Positions 1-15,000 of a DNA stretch of 64,000 bases are shown here, piece after piece. A program made the translations under genes and the position numbers. A model generated the notes under the pieces. That model made no database searches. It was not told the DNA's origin and worked only from the letters and a program-made list of their open reading frames with translations. This DNA is from Chondrosia reniformis (taxonomy: Eukaryota; Porifera; Demospongiae; Chondrillida; Chondrillidae), in assembly GCA_947172415.1 (NCBI GenBank), contig OX359197.1, positions 5,519,673-5,583,672 on the forward strand, given 5' to 3'. Positions within the stretch are counted from its first letter, which is position 1. Every line of letters begins with the position of its first letter.

Positions 1-3000
1 CTGATATAACTACTCTCGGTAAGTATAAATTATAATGATATATGGTACATTATCAGTGGGAGAGTGCTCTGGTTTTTGAAGCATTCTCTCTGAGTTTGAT
101 TTTGCATTACAAATAGCCATATATTTTCTGGGAGGAAGTTGGAACTTAAGGCAACTTGGTTTCTCCTTTCTACTATTCTTCTATCTATAGCTAATTATTC
201 ACTGTAATTTATCAATTACTTCTTTCATGTTTTGCCCCGCTAATGATGTATGACTGAGTTACTTGTGTATCACTTCAGCTACTCATGTGTGGTACAATCT
301 TTTATTCAGTTTACTATATTAAGATATAATAATGTATTTGGATGATTATTGTATTTTTGTGACATTTGATTTTTAGCTGGTAGCGACTATACATTTGATG
401 GGAGAGATATAGTGGTTAACTTTACAGTCGAAGATCAAATGGGAATGTTCTTTGTCAGTGCTCTTTCAGATCTTATTTACGAGGGAGATGAGACATTTAA
501 TGCAGTCATTGTCAGCACCAGTTCTGTCAGAATATCACCAGGGTCTCCTGATGTTGCCAGTATCGTCATCAATGATGATACAAGTATTTCTGTTTTCTTT
601 GACCCATCAAACTACTCAACTACAGAAGGTGGATCAGTGGAAATATCTCTTGCAGCAAACACAACAGTTGAAAGAACATTTGACATCAAGATTGTACTTC
701 TTAATGGCTCAGCAATAGGTAGACATTCATTTGTATTGCCAGACTTTATTATTAGCCCTCTCACTGAACTACGTAATATACTCCAGTATACGTACGTATG
801 TATTATTAAATGTATGGTAGGTAACATACGTATGTATATACACATTCTTTTCTTTTAATTCTCAATCATTATAGTACAATAGAGTCTGAAATAATTACAT
901 AAACTTAACATTCAGTTTTTGTCTTACCGTTAAAATACTTTCCATCCTATCCATTTAGCACCATCTGACTATGATTCCAGCTCATCTCCCTATACTGTAA
1001 CCTTTTCTTCCACTGACCAAACCCCGAGCTTTGTTGTCAACACCCTTGATGATAACACTGTAGAAAGGACTGAGGATTTCCTATCAATGTTGATGATAAC
1101 TGCTGATGACAATAATAATAGGATCTTTGAAGGACAGCCTAACAAAGCTTCGGTATTTATTTCAGATAATGATGAGTGTAAGTTCTTCGGTTGCATAGAT
1201 ATTATATGAGAACTGAACATACATAAATATTCTTGATTTGGTACAGTCCCATGGCCACTGTCTGCTTTTCAGTTGCCTCTGGTATATGTATGTATGTTCG
1301 TATGTGTATCTATTTGATTAATCTTTCTACCTTTAATATTACACTCAAACAGTTCTGTACGTATATCAAATGCTCTTTTGAGTAATTTTGTCTCTTTTTT
1401 AGTGTTGGTGTTCATCCAGCCACAGAACTACTCTGTTACTGAAGGAAACACAGCTGTAATCACTCTTGTTACCAGCACATCCGCCTACCAGTTTGACTTT
1501 ACAGTCACCCTTCAGACAATGGATGGCACCGCTGACAGCTCAGACTATTCTAGTGGGGAGTACACGGTAACTTTTCTGGCAGGTTTAGGAGTGGCTACAC
1601 TTGAAATAAACACAACTGATGATGACGTTCTTGAACTTCTCGAGTTCTTTAAAGTCATGATTATATCAACAAGCCAATCTGATAGAGTCCAACCTGGTTC
1701 ACCTGACCTGGCTTTTGTAAACATTACAGATAATGAACCAGGTTTGTTTTAAGTTTATATGTCCTGTTGCATAAACGATTTCTCTTCTCTTAACAGGATA
1801 TTTGCATACATGCATACCTAGGTATTGTGCAATGCTATCATTGACTGCACTTGTTTTTCTCTACATCCATGCAGCCATTGAAGTTGAATTCGATCCAGTT
1901 ACTTACAGTGTGTCAGAGAATGATGGAGTAGCAACTGTTACCTTGGTTACATCATCCACCAGCTATGATTTCCCCTTCTCAGTGACTCTGTCATATTCAG
2001 ACATCACTGCTGTAATTGGAAGTGATTACGAGGGAAATATTATAACTGTAGACTTTATAGCGGGACAGGCAAGTGCCAGCTTTGATGTACCCATTATCAA
2101 TGACACAGTAGCAGAACTACCAGAAGAATTCTCTGTAACACTTGTATCCACAAGTGAACCAGCTAATGTATTGGTAGGTGATGATGATGTTGCAACAGTT
2201 GAAATAATTGATGATGATGGTGAGTTGTTATTCTTTTATGAAGAAGCGAGCTTCTAAACTGAACCTTCATTCTAGAATAGAATTGAAATACCTTTGTTCT
2301 TACTTTACAGCCATTGAAGTTGAATTTAATCCAGTGACTTACAGTGTGTCAGAGAATGATGGAGTAGCAACTGTTACATTGGTTACATCATCCTTTAGCT
2401 ACGATTTCCCCTTCTCAGTGACTCTGTCATATTCAGACATCACTGCTCTAGTAGGAAGTGATTACGAGGGAAATATTATAACTGTAGACTTTATAGCGGG
2501 ACAGGCAAGTGCCAGCTTTGATGTACCCATTATCAATGACACAGTAGCAGAACTACCAGAAGAATTCTCTATAACTCTTGTATCCACAAATGTGTCTGAT
2601 AGGGTGGTAATTGGCGATGATGATGTTGCAACAGTCGAAATAATTGATGATGACAGTGAGTCCTTCTTTTAGACTGTCTCTGCATACGTATACTGAATCT
2701 TCTTTCACCCATGGTATATAAACGACTTTCTTCTATATTTACAGCCATTGAAGTTGAATTCGATCCAGATACTTACAGTGTGTCAGAGAATGATGGAGTA
2801 GCAACTGTTACCTTGGTTACATCATCCACCAGCTATGATTTCCCCTTCTCAGTGACTCTGTCATATTCAGACATCACTGCTGTAATTGGAAGTGATTACG
2901 AGGGAAATATCATAACTGTAGACTTTATAGCGGGACAAGCAAGTGCAAGTTTTGATATACCAATTATCAATGACACAGTAGCAGAACTACCAGAAGAATT

Positions 3001-6000
3001 CTCTGTAACACTTGTATCCACCAGTGTGTCTGATAGGGTGATAATTGGTGATGATGATGTTGCAACAGTCCAAATAATTGATGACGAAGGTGAGTATATA
3101 TATAAATATGCAGTCAATGAAATTTATATTTTATGATACACTTTGATATTGATTTAAGATAATGTTTAATCTTTATTGTATCTGTAGTTCTAACTGTTAG
3201 ATTTGATCCGGCTCTGTATGATGTCATGGAAGGACAATCAGCAGTGTTGGTTCTTGTTACTAACATTCCATATTCATTTGGGTTTACAATCAATGTAGAT
3301 ACTATCAATGTAGAGGCCATTGGTAAGATTATTTACCTGTCTCTTAGTGTATTCTCATATAGTGTATTCTCATATAGTGTATTCTCATATAGTGTATTCT
3401 CATATAGTGTATTCTCATATAGTGTATTCTCATATAGTGTATTCTCATATAGTGTATTCTCATATAGTGTATTCTCATATAGTGTATTCTCATATAGTGT
3501 ATTCTCATATAGTGTATTCTCATATGGTGTATTCTCATATGGTGTATTCTCATATGGTGTATTCTCATATGGTGTATTCTCATATAGTCTATACATATAT
3601 TCTCATGATGTATTCTAAAACTATAATTTACTGACACTTTGTACATAGCTCCTGATGACTATACTGAAGGTGGGTATTTTGTGACCTTTGACCCCTCTCC
3701 TAATGACACTGGACGGTCCACATTGGAGATCCGTACCTCATTGGATAATGTGCTGGAGAATGATGAGACCTTCAATGCAACACTATCAGTTCCTCCACAG
3801 TACACCGGTCAGGTTGTGGAAGGAATTCCTTCCATGGCCACAGTGACAATTAATGATGCCACCAGTATGTTAAAATGGACCAAACCTCTATACCAATATA
3901 TAGCATGTATATATGCACAGAATGTATTTATAGAAACTCGTGAAAGCTTTTTTAGTACCATATATATACTTATGTACGTTAAGAATGAGCAGCCATACAT
4001 TCCTTTTCTTCATTCTCCATAGGCGTGCTTGTATACTTTGATCCTGAGGTCTATGTATACACTGAGGGTGATGTTGCAATTCTTACACTAAAGACTGATA
4101 CTGAAGTTCAAAAGAGGTTCAGTGTGATAGTAACAGCCAATGACGGCAGTGCAGAGAGTATGTTTAAGCAATTTGTGTCCTTTCACTTGTATCCTGTCAA
4201 CACATTTTTGCTGAACATATACATACATATTGCTATGAAGTGTATATACTGTACTTATTTCTATATATATATCCACACATATGTAAATTGAATGGAACAT
4301 TGGTATAAATGGCTCTTTTTAATACTACATAGGTCCAAGTGATTATGAGGGTGGTATGAAGGTTGTCATTTTTGAGGTGGGCAGTCAGATGTCAACGGTT
4401 AACTTTAGCACTTTTGAAAATGATCCCGTTGAAGGAGTGGAAATGTTTACTGCAGTCATCTCGGTGTCTGATGACATGAGGGCCATGGGTATAGAGCCTG
4501 GATCACCTGATACTGCCATTGTTGATATTATTGATGACACCAGTAAGATATTAAATAATTTAACCATCTTTATACGTATGTTAACTATATACACCTAGTC
4601 ACCCGACTGTTAGTCTTACCATATGATCACTGTTTAGTTTCGATACTTTTTTTTCCAGATATGCCAGTCACTGTTGCAGGCACTGTCATCCCTACTTTAA
4701 CTACATTTTTAATGTTCTTATAAATTTAGCCATACCCCAATTGCCATAGCAATGGGTTGATAATGGAGACATTATCTACTGTATTCACTGTAAATTGTGG
4801 ATTAACGAGGATGTAAAGTTTTTGCAGGAAGTGAAGCAAATCTTGTGCATTCATTTTCATTGTTATTGGGAGTTTCTTTAGTCATCAAATCTTATGCATT
4901 TCTTCTCTTCATTAGCTATATCAATCCTGGGTTGCCCGAATCCCATTGCAATGGAGTAAAACAGTAATATCCCATTGCCTAATTCTATTCTACTCGCCTC
5001 TAGACTGTGACAATTACATATACACTATATAGCAGTATAATACATTGTATTATATCAGCATAAAGTCATATTATATTTTCCATTGAATTGTTTGTATACA
5101 GACATCACTGTTATGTTTGAGAGGTCAATGTACAGTGTAGATGAAATGGGGCCACTCTTGAATGTTGTGATTCTGGCATCACATGCAGCAGATATGGATT
5201 ACCAACTGACCGTACTTGCAATTGATGGGACAGCTCAAGGTAAGGAGCAAAGGACCGGAAGACTCATGCATATATGTACAATACCATATGAAATGATAAG
5301 TGGTATTTGTTGCTAACTGTTCTGGATTGCTCGGAACAATCTCTGAAATACGTATATGCTGTATCCCGTGTCTTAGATGAAAGGCTACTTTTTCCCGGTA
5401 TTAACGTCATTAATACAAGGATTATATAACCATTTCAACCCAGAAGCCTTCTTCAGCAATGAAATACAATTATATACCATACTTATAATTATTTCAAATT
5501 CATATTATATAAGTTAGGTATGTATTTTACAATAAATAAGTGAGATGAAAAACTAAACATTGAAAATAAAATTCAGTATCAACTTTAATATACAACCATG
5601 CAGTGAGTGACATATTGAAATAATAAATTCAAATTCATTCATTTGTAGTTTAAGCTTTTTAGAGAATTAATATATTTGAGCATTATTTTTACAGGTTCTT
5701 TATTGTTTTGTCTCTTTAGAATCTTTTGATTGGACTGGTAAACAGTTCAATATTACAGTGCCAGCTGGTAATGTGAACACTTCCTTTGTTATTCCAATCA
5801 TCAATGATGCTATATTTGAATTGACTGAATACTTCATGCTTCAGCTGGTGGTTCCGTCTGCCTCAGCAGATAAGAATGTGATCCTAGGTGTTCCTAACAT
5901 TGCTAATGTGACCATTACAGATGATGAACGTAAGGTGGTAGTTAATCAATTCATAATCATCTAAACAAATCCATTCAAACTGATTAAATTACTAATTACC

Positions 6001-9000
6001 TACGTACGTACATGAAGATAATATACACTAACCCTTGGGTATATACACGTATGTGTATATGTGCTATCATTGAATATATGTACGTACTCTCTGTACGTAC
6101 CTTAACATACTTTGTGTAGTTGTATATAGTTTCATTCTACTAACTAGATGTACGTATACCCACTACGGTACATGTACGTATATACAAATATATGTGTATA
6201 TACAGTATGTACGTATATGAACTAAGGATAATTATATGCTATATATCTATATACACACGTTGCACATATCTATGTAGTTCTTGTAGCCTTATTAATGTAA
6301 TTTTACCAGTACTGGCTTATTTCTCCTCTTACACTATAATTTTTAATTTCTTAAACCCACTAGCCATAATTACTGTATCCATCGAATCCACAACATATGA
6401 CATCATTGAAAACCAGCCAGTTGTAGAAGTGTGTTTGGTAAAGTCTGGCCCATCATCAAGAGATATCACTGTCAGCTTGGAAATATTTGAGACAACTGGG
6501 ACAGGAGATGGTAAGTTGGCATACTATGCGTACGTATGTACTGTATGTACACAGTCAAACCCTTAAAGCTGAAATGCATAGTTGGAGTTTCACCTTAACA
6601 AAACCACGTATGAATTTTCATAACTGGTTTATGGTGCAAATCCGACACACTAGTTAAAATTCTTCGATCAACTTTTAAGATACCACAAGTTCTTTTTGTA
6701 AATCATTTTCTAGAAGGCTTAAAGACAGATTGTTTGTAAGTGTCAAGAATCCTTGCGTGGTGTTTGATAATAGCTGATATGGTTGGGTTCCCCCCAACCC
6801 CTAACTTAATTGTAGTTGCCATTTTTATTTCACATTGAACAACATCTACTTGTGGTGTACCAATCTGTCTGCATTGAATTATATTAACTTTTCTTCCTGT
6901 TTACAGATGTGATTGGAGCTACATGTAAGTTAAGCTAAAACAACCTCTTGTATACAGTGTAATAAAGAAATGTAACATGACATTGTACGTACTGTGGTGT
7001 CCATTGAACTCAAACTTGCTTAGCACAATAAACTGAATAAGTATCTCTGTCCCAGCCAAAGTACATACCTACTTAATGCATACTAAATAAACTGATGGGC
7101 TGTATTCTTTGATGTTATGTAATGGACGATGTATTCTGATAAGTAGCAGTTCTGATATGTGAAATTTATTTTTGAGTCAAAAGATAGATTATACTTATCC
7201 AGACTATACATTATATATAAATAATATGGAACCGTTTATGTATAAATTTATATACTTACTAGTGTTATTAAATTGTAGATTTCTTGTATATATATAAACT
7301 TTAATATACAAAAGCATATATAATACGTATATATTTTAATTAACAAGTTATAAAGACAATTAAAATTTAGAAGTACTGTACGTACATATACTTATTTTAT
7401 TATACTGTTATTAATCTCAGTATGGACATTCTGTATACAGCTGATGTAGACTTTGTGGGTCAGTCTAGTCCAGATGAACTGACCATTGAAGGAAATGAAT
7501 TAACAAAGTGTTTCGAAATCACCATAAGAAATGATGAAATTGTGGAGCCTGATGAACCATTTTCAATTAGGGTCATTATACCCGGTGATCAGGAAGCTAT
7601 TATTATTGGTGAAATTGAGGTTGGAAATGTTGAAGGAACAGTTACTATCATAAATGATGACAGTAAGTGATTAATATTCGGTTGTGCCATTAATAATTAA
7701 AGCTGTTGTTATTTTTTATTTTGTTAGCAATCACTGTCATGTGGGAAGAGGAAATGTACATGTTGAGTGAATCAGATGGAGAAATAATAGTTACTTTACT
7801 GGCCTCCGGTGAAGCAGCCTTTGATTTCAATGTCACAGTTAGGGCAATGGACATAACAGCTATTGGTAAGGCTTTTAAATATGTATACATTTACGATGTC
7901 AACAAAAGTGTGTAAACTTGTAATAACATTCATATTCCAATCTGCATAATATAATATATACGTAATTCAATCACCAAGACATTTCTAGTTTAACTGTTGT
8001 ATATCTCATCTGACATTATTTGTGTAATTTTTCAATCAATAATCAAAATCATAATATTATATTTCTTTGTTATGTCCTATAATTTTATTACATACAGGCA
8101 TTGTTGTGGGTTCCTTGTAAGCCAATATAGCCAATTTGGTTAATAGGCCCTCCACCTAAAATAATACATTGCATGATTGATTGGTTGAATACATTTCTTT
8201 CATTGATCAGAAAATAGTGATTATACATTTGAAGATCAGATTGTTACATTTACAATTGGGACACGATCCAGATCACTAACCATTCCAGTGTTAACTGATG
8301 ATGTTGATGAGATTGATGAAACCTTCAAATTGACTGTGTTTGTTGATGACGGTTTTGTTAACATAACTGAAGGAGATCCTGATGTAACCACAGTTCTGAT
8401 AAAAGATGATGACGGTATTAATTATCTTATTCATTATTTGAGTAACTTAATTAATTTTTACAATATTTCACCTATTTTCAGTCATCACGGTGAGCTTCAG
8501 TCCCCAGAACTACACCACCAGTGAAGGCGCCTCAGTTCCACTGACCATAGTGGTGGATAAGGTACCAGCCAAGGATGTCATTGTGACAGTTACCACTATG
8601 GACATTACTGCTGAAGGTATACGTACTATTGTCTATTTTAATAACAAAGTCTTTAGTTAACTCTAACACTTTAATTACTGCCAGATTCACTTGACTACAT
8701 GGGAGGTAGCTTTAATGTTACCATCCCTGCTGGAGAAACTACTGGCACAGTTCCTGTAAGCATTATTGAAGATGGCTTGTTTGAATTACCTGAAGACTTT
8801 AAGGCCACCCTGAGCATTCCAGGAGATCAGCCCGATGTGATAGTTGGTGATCCTCATGTTGCCTATGTGACCATAGCTGAAGGATGTGAGTGAATGTGTT
8901 ATTCACACATGCGACAGTATGTCACTACCAACTGTGTCTTCCCCGTCTGATGAATGTAGTGGTTGTTGTGACTTGGGAACAAGATATGTACATGTTGACG

Positions 9001-12000
9001 GAATCAGACAGATCTATAGTTGTTGCACTGAACTCATCAGAACCAGCTTCATTTGCATATGATGTTACTGTGACTGCTATGGATATAACAGCAGTTGGTA
9101 AGCAAGTCCTAAAATAGATAAAACCATTTCTACCACTTTACCATTCTCTTTTTACAGCTCCTGATGACTATGTCTTCAATATCACAACTGTGACCTTCCC
9201 AGCTGGTGAAACTAGAGTCACTCTCACTATTTCCGTGACAGAAGACTTGATTGATGAATTAGATGAGACCTTCAAATTGACTGTTACAAGTAGTGCTTCA
9301 GGAGTAGCCATAGGCATTCCTGATGTGACAACCATCTTGATCAAGGACGATGATGGTAATAATTGTCATAAAATTTAAATCAATGTAATTAATATCTATA
9401 TCATCTATTTTCAGTCATCACGGTGAGCTTCAGTCCCCAGAACTACACCACCAGTGAAGGCGCCTCAGTTCCACTGACCATAGTGGTGGATAAGGTACCA
9501 GCCAAGGATGTCATTGTGACAGTTACCACTATGGACATTACTGCTGAAGGTATACGTACTATAGTCTATTTTAATAACAAAGTCTTTAGTTAACTCTAAC
9601 ACTTTAATTACTGCCAGATTCACTTGACTACATGGGAGGTAGCTTTAATGTTACCATCCCTGCTGGAGAAACTACTGGCACAGTTCCTGTAAGCATTATT
9701 GAAGATGGCTTGTTTGAATTACCTGAAGACTTTAAGGCCACCCTGAGCATTCCAGGAGATCAGCCCGATGTGATGGTTGGTGATCCTGATGTTGCCTATG
9801 TGACCATAGCTGAAGGATGTGAGTGAATGTGTTATTCACACATGCGACTGTATGTCACTACCAACTGTTTCTTCCCCGTCTGATGAATGTAGTGGTTGTT
9901 GTGACTTGGGAACAAGATATGTACATGTTGACTGAATCAGACGGATCCATAGTTGTTGCACTGAACTCGTCAGAACCAGCTTCATTTGCATACAATGTTA
10001 CTGTGACTGCCATGGACATAACAGCAGTTGGTAAGCACATCTGGTGTACTTTAAGGCTAATAGCTTGTATACATCAAGACTGTGGCCGTATGCTGTATCC
10101 TTTCTCTATTTACATCTGCAGATCCTGATGACTACGTATTTAGTAGTGAAGTAGTGACCTTCCCAGCTGGTGAAACTAGAGTCACTCTCACTATTCCCGT
10201 GATGGATGATTTGATTGATGAGTTAGATGAGACCTTCAAATTGACTGTTACAAGTAGTGCTTCAGGAGTAGCCATAGGCAGTCCTGATGTGACAACCATC
10301 TTGATCAAGGACGATGATGGTAATAAGCGTCATCGAACTTAAATCAGTGTTATTAATATCTATTTCTCCTATCTTCAGTCATCACGGTGAGCTTCAGTCC
10401 CCAGAACTACACCACCAGTGAAGGCGCCTCAGTTCCACTGACCATAGTGGTGGATAAGGTACCAGCCAAGGATGTCATTGTGACAGTTACCACTATGGAC
10501 ATTACTGCTGAAGGTATACGTACTATAGTCTATTTTAATAACAAAGTCTTTAGTTAACTCTAACACTTTAATTACTGCCAGATTCACTTGACTACATGGG
10601 AGGTAGCTTTAATGTTACCATCCCTGCTGGAGAAACTACTGGCACAGTTCCTGTAAGCATTATTGAAGATGGCTTGTTTGAATTACCTGAAGACTTTAAG
10701 GCCACCCTGAGCATTCCAGGAGATCAGCCCGATGTGATAGTTGGTGATCCTCATGTTGCCTATGTGACCATAGCTGAAGGATGTGAGTGAATGTGTTATT
10801 CACACATGCGACAGTATGTCACTACCAACTGTGTCTTCCCCGTCTGATGAATGTAGTGGTTGTTGTGACTTGGGAACAAGATATGTACATGTTGACTGAA
10901 TCAGACGGATCCATAGTTGTTGCACTGAACTCGTCAGAACCAGCTTCATTTGCATACAATGTTACTGTGACTGCCATGGACATAACAGCAGTTGGTAAGC
11001 ACATCTGGTGTACTTTAAGGCTAATAGCTTGTATACATCAAGACTGTGGCCGTATGCTGTATCCTTTCTCTATTTACATCTGCAGATCCTGATGACTACG
11101 TATTTAGTAGTGAAGTAGTGACCTTCCCAGCTGGTGAAACTAGAGTCACTCTCACTATTCCCGTGATGGATGATTTGATTGATGAGTTAGATGAGACCTT
11201 CAAATTGACTGTTACAAGTAGTGCTTCAGGAGTAGCCATAGGCAGTCCTGATGTGACAACCATCTTGATCAAGGACGATGATGGTAATAAGCGTCATCGA
11301 ACTTAAATCAGTGTTATTAATATCTATTTCTCCTATCTTCAGTCATCACGGTGAGCTTCAGTCCCCAGAACTACACCACCAGTGAAGGCGCTTCAGTTCC
11401 ACTGACCATAGTGGTGGATAAGGTTCCTGCCAAGGATGTCACTGTGACAGTTACCACTATGGACATTACAGCTGAAGGTATATGTACTATAGTCTATTTT
11501 AATAACAAAGTCTTTAGTTAACTCTAACACTTTAATTACTGCCAGATTCATTTGACTACGAGGGAGGTAGCTTTAATGTTACGATTCCTGCTGGAGAAAC
11601 TACTGGCACAGTTCCAGTAAGCATTATTGAAGATGGCTTGTTTGAATTACCTGAAGACTTTAAGGCCACCCTGAGCATTCCAGGAGATCAGCCCGATGTG
11701 ATAGTTGGTGATCCTGATGTTGCCTATGTGACCATAGCTGAAGGATGTGAGTGAATGTGTTATTCACACATGCGATAGTATGTCACTACCAACTGTGTCT
11801 TCCCCTTCTGATGAATGTAGTGGTTGTTGTGACTTGGGAACAAGATATGTACATGTTGACAGAATCAGACGGATCCATAGTTGTTGCACTGAACTCGTCA
11901 GAACCAGCTTCATTTGCATATGATGTTACTGTGACTGCCATGGACATAACAGCAGTTGGTAAGCAAGTCCTAAAATAGATAAAACCATTTCTACCACTTT

Positions 12001-15000
12001 ACCATTCTCTTTTTACAGCTCCTGATGACTATGTCTTCAATATTACAACTGTGACCTTCCCAGCTGGTGCAACTAGAGTCACTCTCACTATTTCCGTGAC
12101 AGAAGACTTGATTGATGAGTTAGATGAGACCTTCAAATTGACTGTTACAAGTAGTGCTTCAGGAGTAGCCATAGGCATTCCTGATGTGACAACCATCTTG
12201 ATCAAGGACGATGATGGTAATAATTGTCATCAAATTAAAATCAGTGTTATTAATATCTATTTCTCCTATTTTCAGTCATCACGGTGAGCTTCAGTCCCCA
12301 GAACTACACCACCAGTGAAGGGGCCTCAGTTCCACTGACCATAGTGGTGGATAAGGTACCAGCCAAGGATGTCACTGTGACAGTTACCACTATGGACATT
12401 ACTGCTGAAGGTATACGTACTATAGTCTATTTTAATAACAAAGTCTTTAGTTAACTCTAACACTTTAATTACTACCAGATTCACTTGACTACATGGGAGG
12501 TAGCTTTAATGTTACCATTCCTGCTGGAGAAACTACTGGCACAGTTCCAGTAAGCATTATTGAAGATGGCTTGTTTGAATTACCTGAAGACTTTAAGGCC
12601 ACCCTGAGCATTCCAGGAGATCAGCCCGATGTGATGGTTGGTGATCCTGATGTTGCCTATGTGACCATAGCTGAAGGATGTGAGTGAATGTGCTGTTCAC
12701 ACATGCAACTGTATGTCACTGCCAACTGTGTCTTCCCCGTCTGATGAATGTAGTGGTTGTTGTGACTTGGGAACAAGATATGTACATGTTGACGGAATCA
12801 GACGGATCCATAGTTGTTGCACTGAACTCGTCAGAACCAGCTTCATTTGCATATGATGTTACTGTGACTGCCATGGACATAACAGCAGTTGGTAAGCACA
12901 TCTGGTGTACTTTAAGGCCAATAGCTTGTATACATTAAGACTGTGGCCGTATGCTGTATCCTTTCTCTATTTACATCTGCAGATCCTGATGACTACGTAT
13001 TTAGTAGTGAAGTAGTGACCTTCCCAGCTGGTGAAACTAGAGTCACTCTCACTATTCCCGTGGCAGAAGACTTGATTGATGAATTAGATGAGACCTTCAA
13101 ATTGACTGTTACAAATAGTGCTTCAGGAGTAGCCATAGGCAGTCCTGATGTGACAACCATCTTGATCAAGGACGATGATGGTAATAAATGTCATCAAACT
13201 TAAATCAGTGTTATTAATATCTATTTCTCCTATCTTCAGTCATCACGGTGAGCTTCAGTCCCCAGAACTACACCACCAGTGAAGGCGCCTCAGTTCCACT
13301 GACCATAGTGGTGGATAAGGTACCAGCCAAGGATGTCATTGTGACAGTTACCACTATGGACATTACTGCTGAAGGTATACGTACTATAGTCTATTTTAAT
13401 AACAAAGTCTTTAATACTTTAATTACTTCCAGATTCACTTGACTACATGGGAGGTAGCTTTAATGTTACCATCCCTGCTGGAGAAACTACTGGCACAGTT
13501 CCTGTAAGCATTATTGAAGATGGCTTGTTTGAATTACCTGAAGACTTTAAGGCCACCCTGAGCATTCCAGGAGATCAGCCCGATGTGATGGTTGGTGATC
13601 CTGATGTTGCCTATGTGACCATAGCTGAAGGATGTGAGTGAATGTGTTATTCACACATGCGACAGTATGTCACTACCAACTGTGTCTTCCCCGTCTGATG
13701 AATGTAGTGGTTGTTGTGACTTGGGAACAAGATATGTACATGTTGACTGAATCAGACGGATCCATAGTTGTTGCACTGAACTCGTCAGAACCAGCTTCAT
13801 TTGCATATGATGTTACTGTGACTGCCATGGACATAACAGCAGTTGGTAAGCAAGTCCTAAAATAGATAAAACCATTTCTACCACTTTACCATTCTCTTTT
13901 TACAGCTCCTGATGACTATGTCTTCAATATTACAACTGTGACCTTCCCAGCTGGTGCAACTAGAGTCACTCTCACTATTTCCGTGACAGAAGACTTGATT
14001 GATGAGTTAGATGAGACCTTCAAATTGACTGTTACAAGTAGTGCTTCAGGAGTAGCCATAGGCATTCCTGATGTGACAACCATCTTGATCAAGGACGATG
14101 ATGGTAATAATTGTCATCAAATTAAAATCAGTGTTATTAATATCTATTTCTCCTATTTTCAGTCATCACGGTGAGCTTCAGTCCCCAGAACTACACCACC
14201 AGTGAAGGCGCCTCGGTTCCACTGACCATAGTGGTGGATAAGGTACCAGCCAAGGATGTCACTGTGACAGTTACCACTATGGACATTACTGCTGAAGGTA
14301 TACGTACTATAGTATATTTTAATAACAAAGACATTAGTTAACTCTAACACTTTAATTACTACCAGATTCACTTGACTACATGGGAGGTAGCTTTAATGTT
14401 ACCATTCCTGCTGGAGAAACTACTGGCACAGTTCCAGTAAGCATTATTGAAGATGGCTTTATTGAATTACCTGAAGACTTTAAGGCCACCCTGAGCATTC
14501 CAGGAGATCAGCCCGATGTGATAGTTGGTGATCCTGATGTTGCCTATGTGACCATAGCTGAAGGATGTGAGTGAATGTGTCATTCACACATGTGACAGTA
14601 TGTCACTACCTACTGTATCTTCCCCGTCTGATGAATGTAGTGGTTGTTGTGACTTGGGAACAAGATATGTACATGTTGATGGAATCAGACGGATCCATAG
14701 TTGTTGCACTGAACTCGTCAGAACCAGCTTCATTTGCATATGATGTTACTGTGACTGCTATGGACATAACAGCAGTTGGTAAGCACATCTGGTGTACTTT
14801 AAGGCTAATAGCTTGTATGCATTAAGACTGTAGCCATATGTTGTATCCTTTCTCTATTTACATCTGCAGATCCTGATGACTACGTATTTAGTAGTGAAGT
14901 AGTGACCTTCCCAGCTGGTATAACTAGAGTCACTCTCACTATTCCCGTGATGGATGATTTGATTGATGAGTTAGATGAGACCTTCAAATTGACTGTTACA

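Noticed and set aside
3226-3646. Long repetitive open frames on both strands (VFSYS, VYSHI, MRIHY and YENTL repeats)
   Set aside because: They are translations of the 15-bp intronic minisatellite, whose unit is a multiple of three; no splice or motif support.
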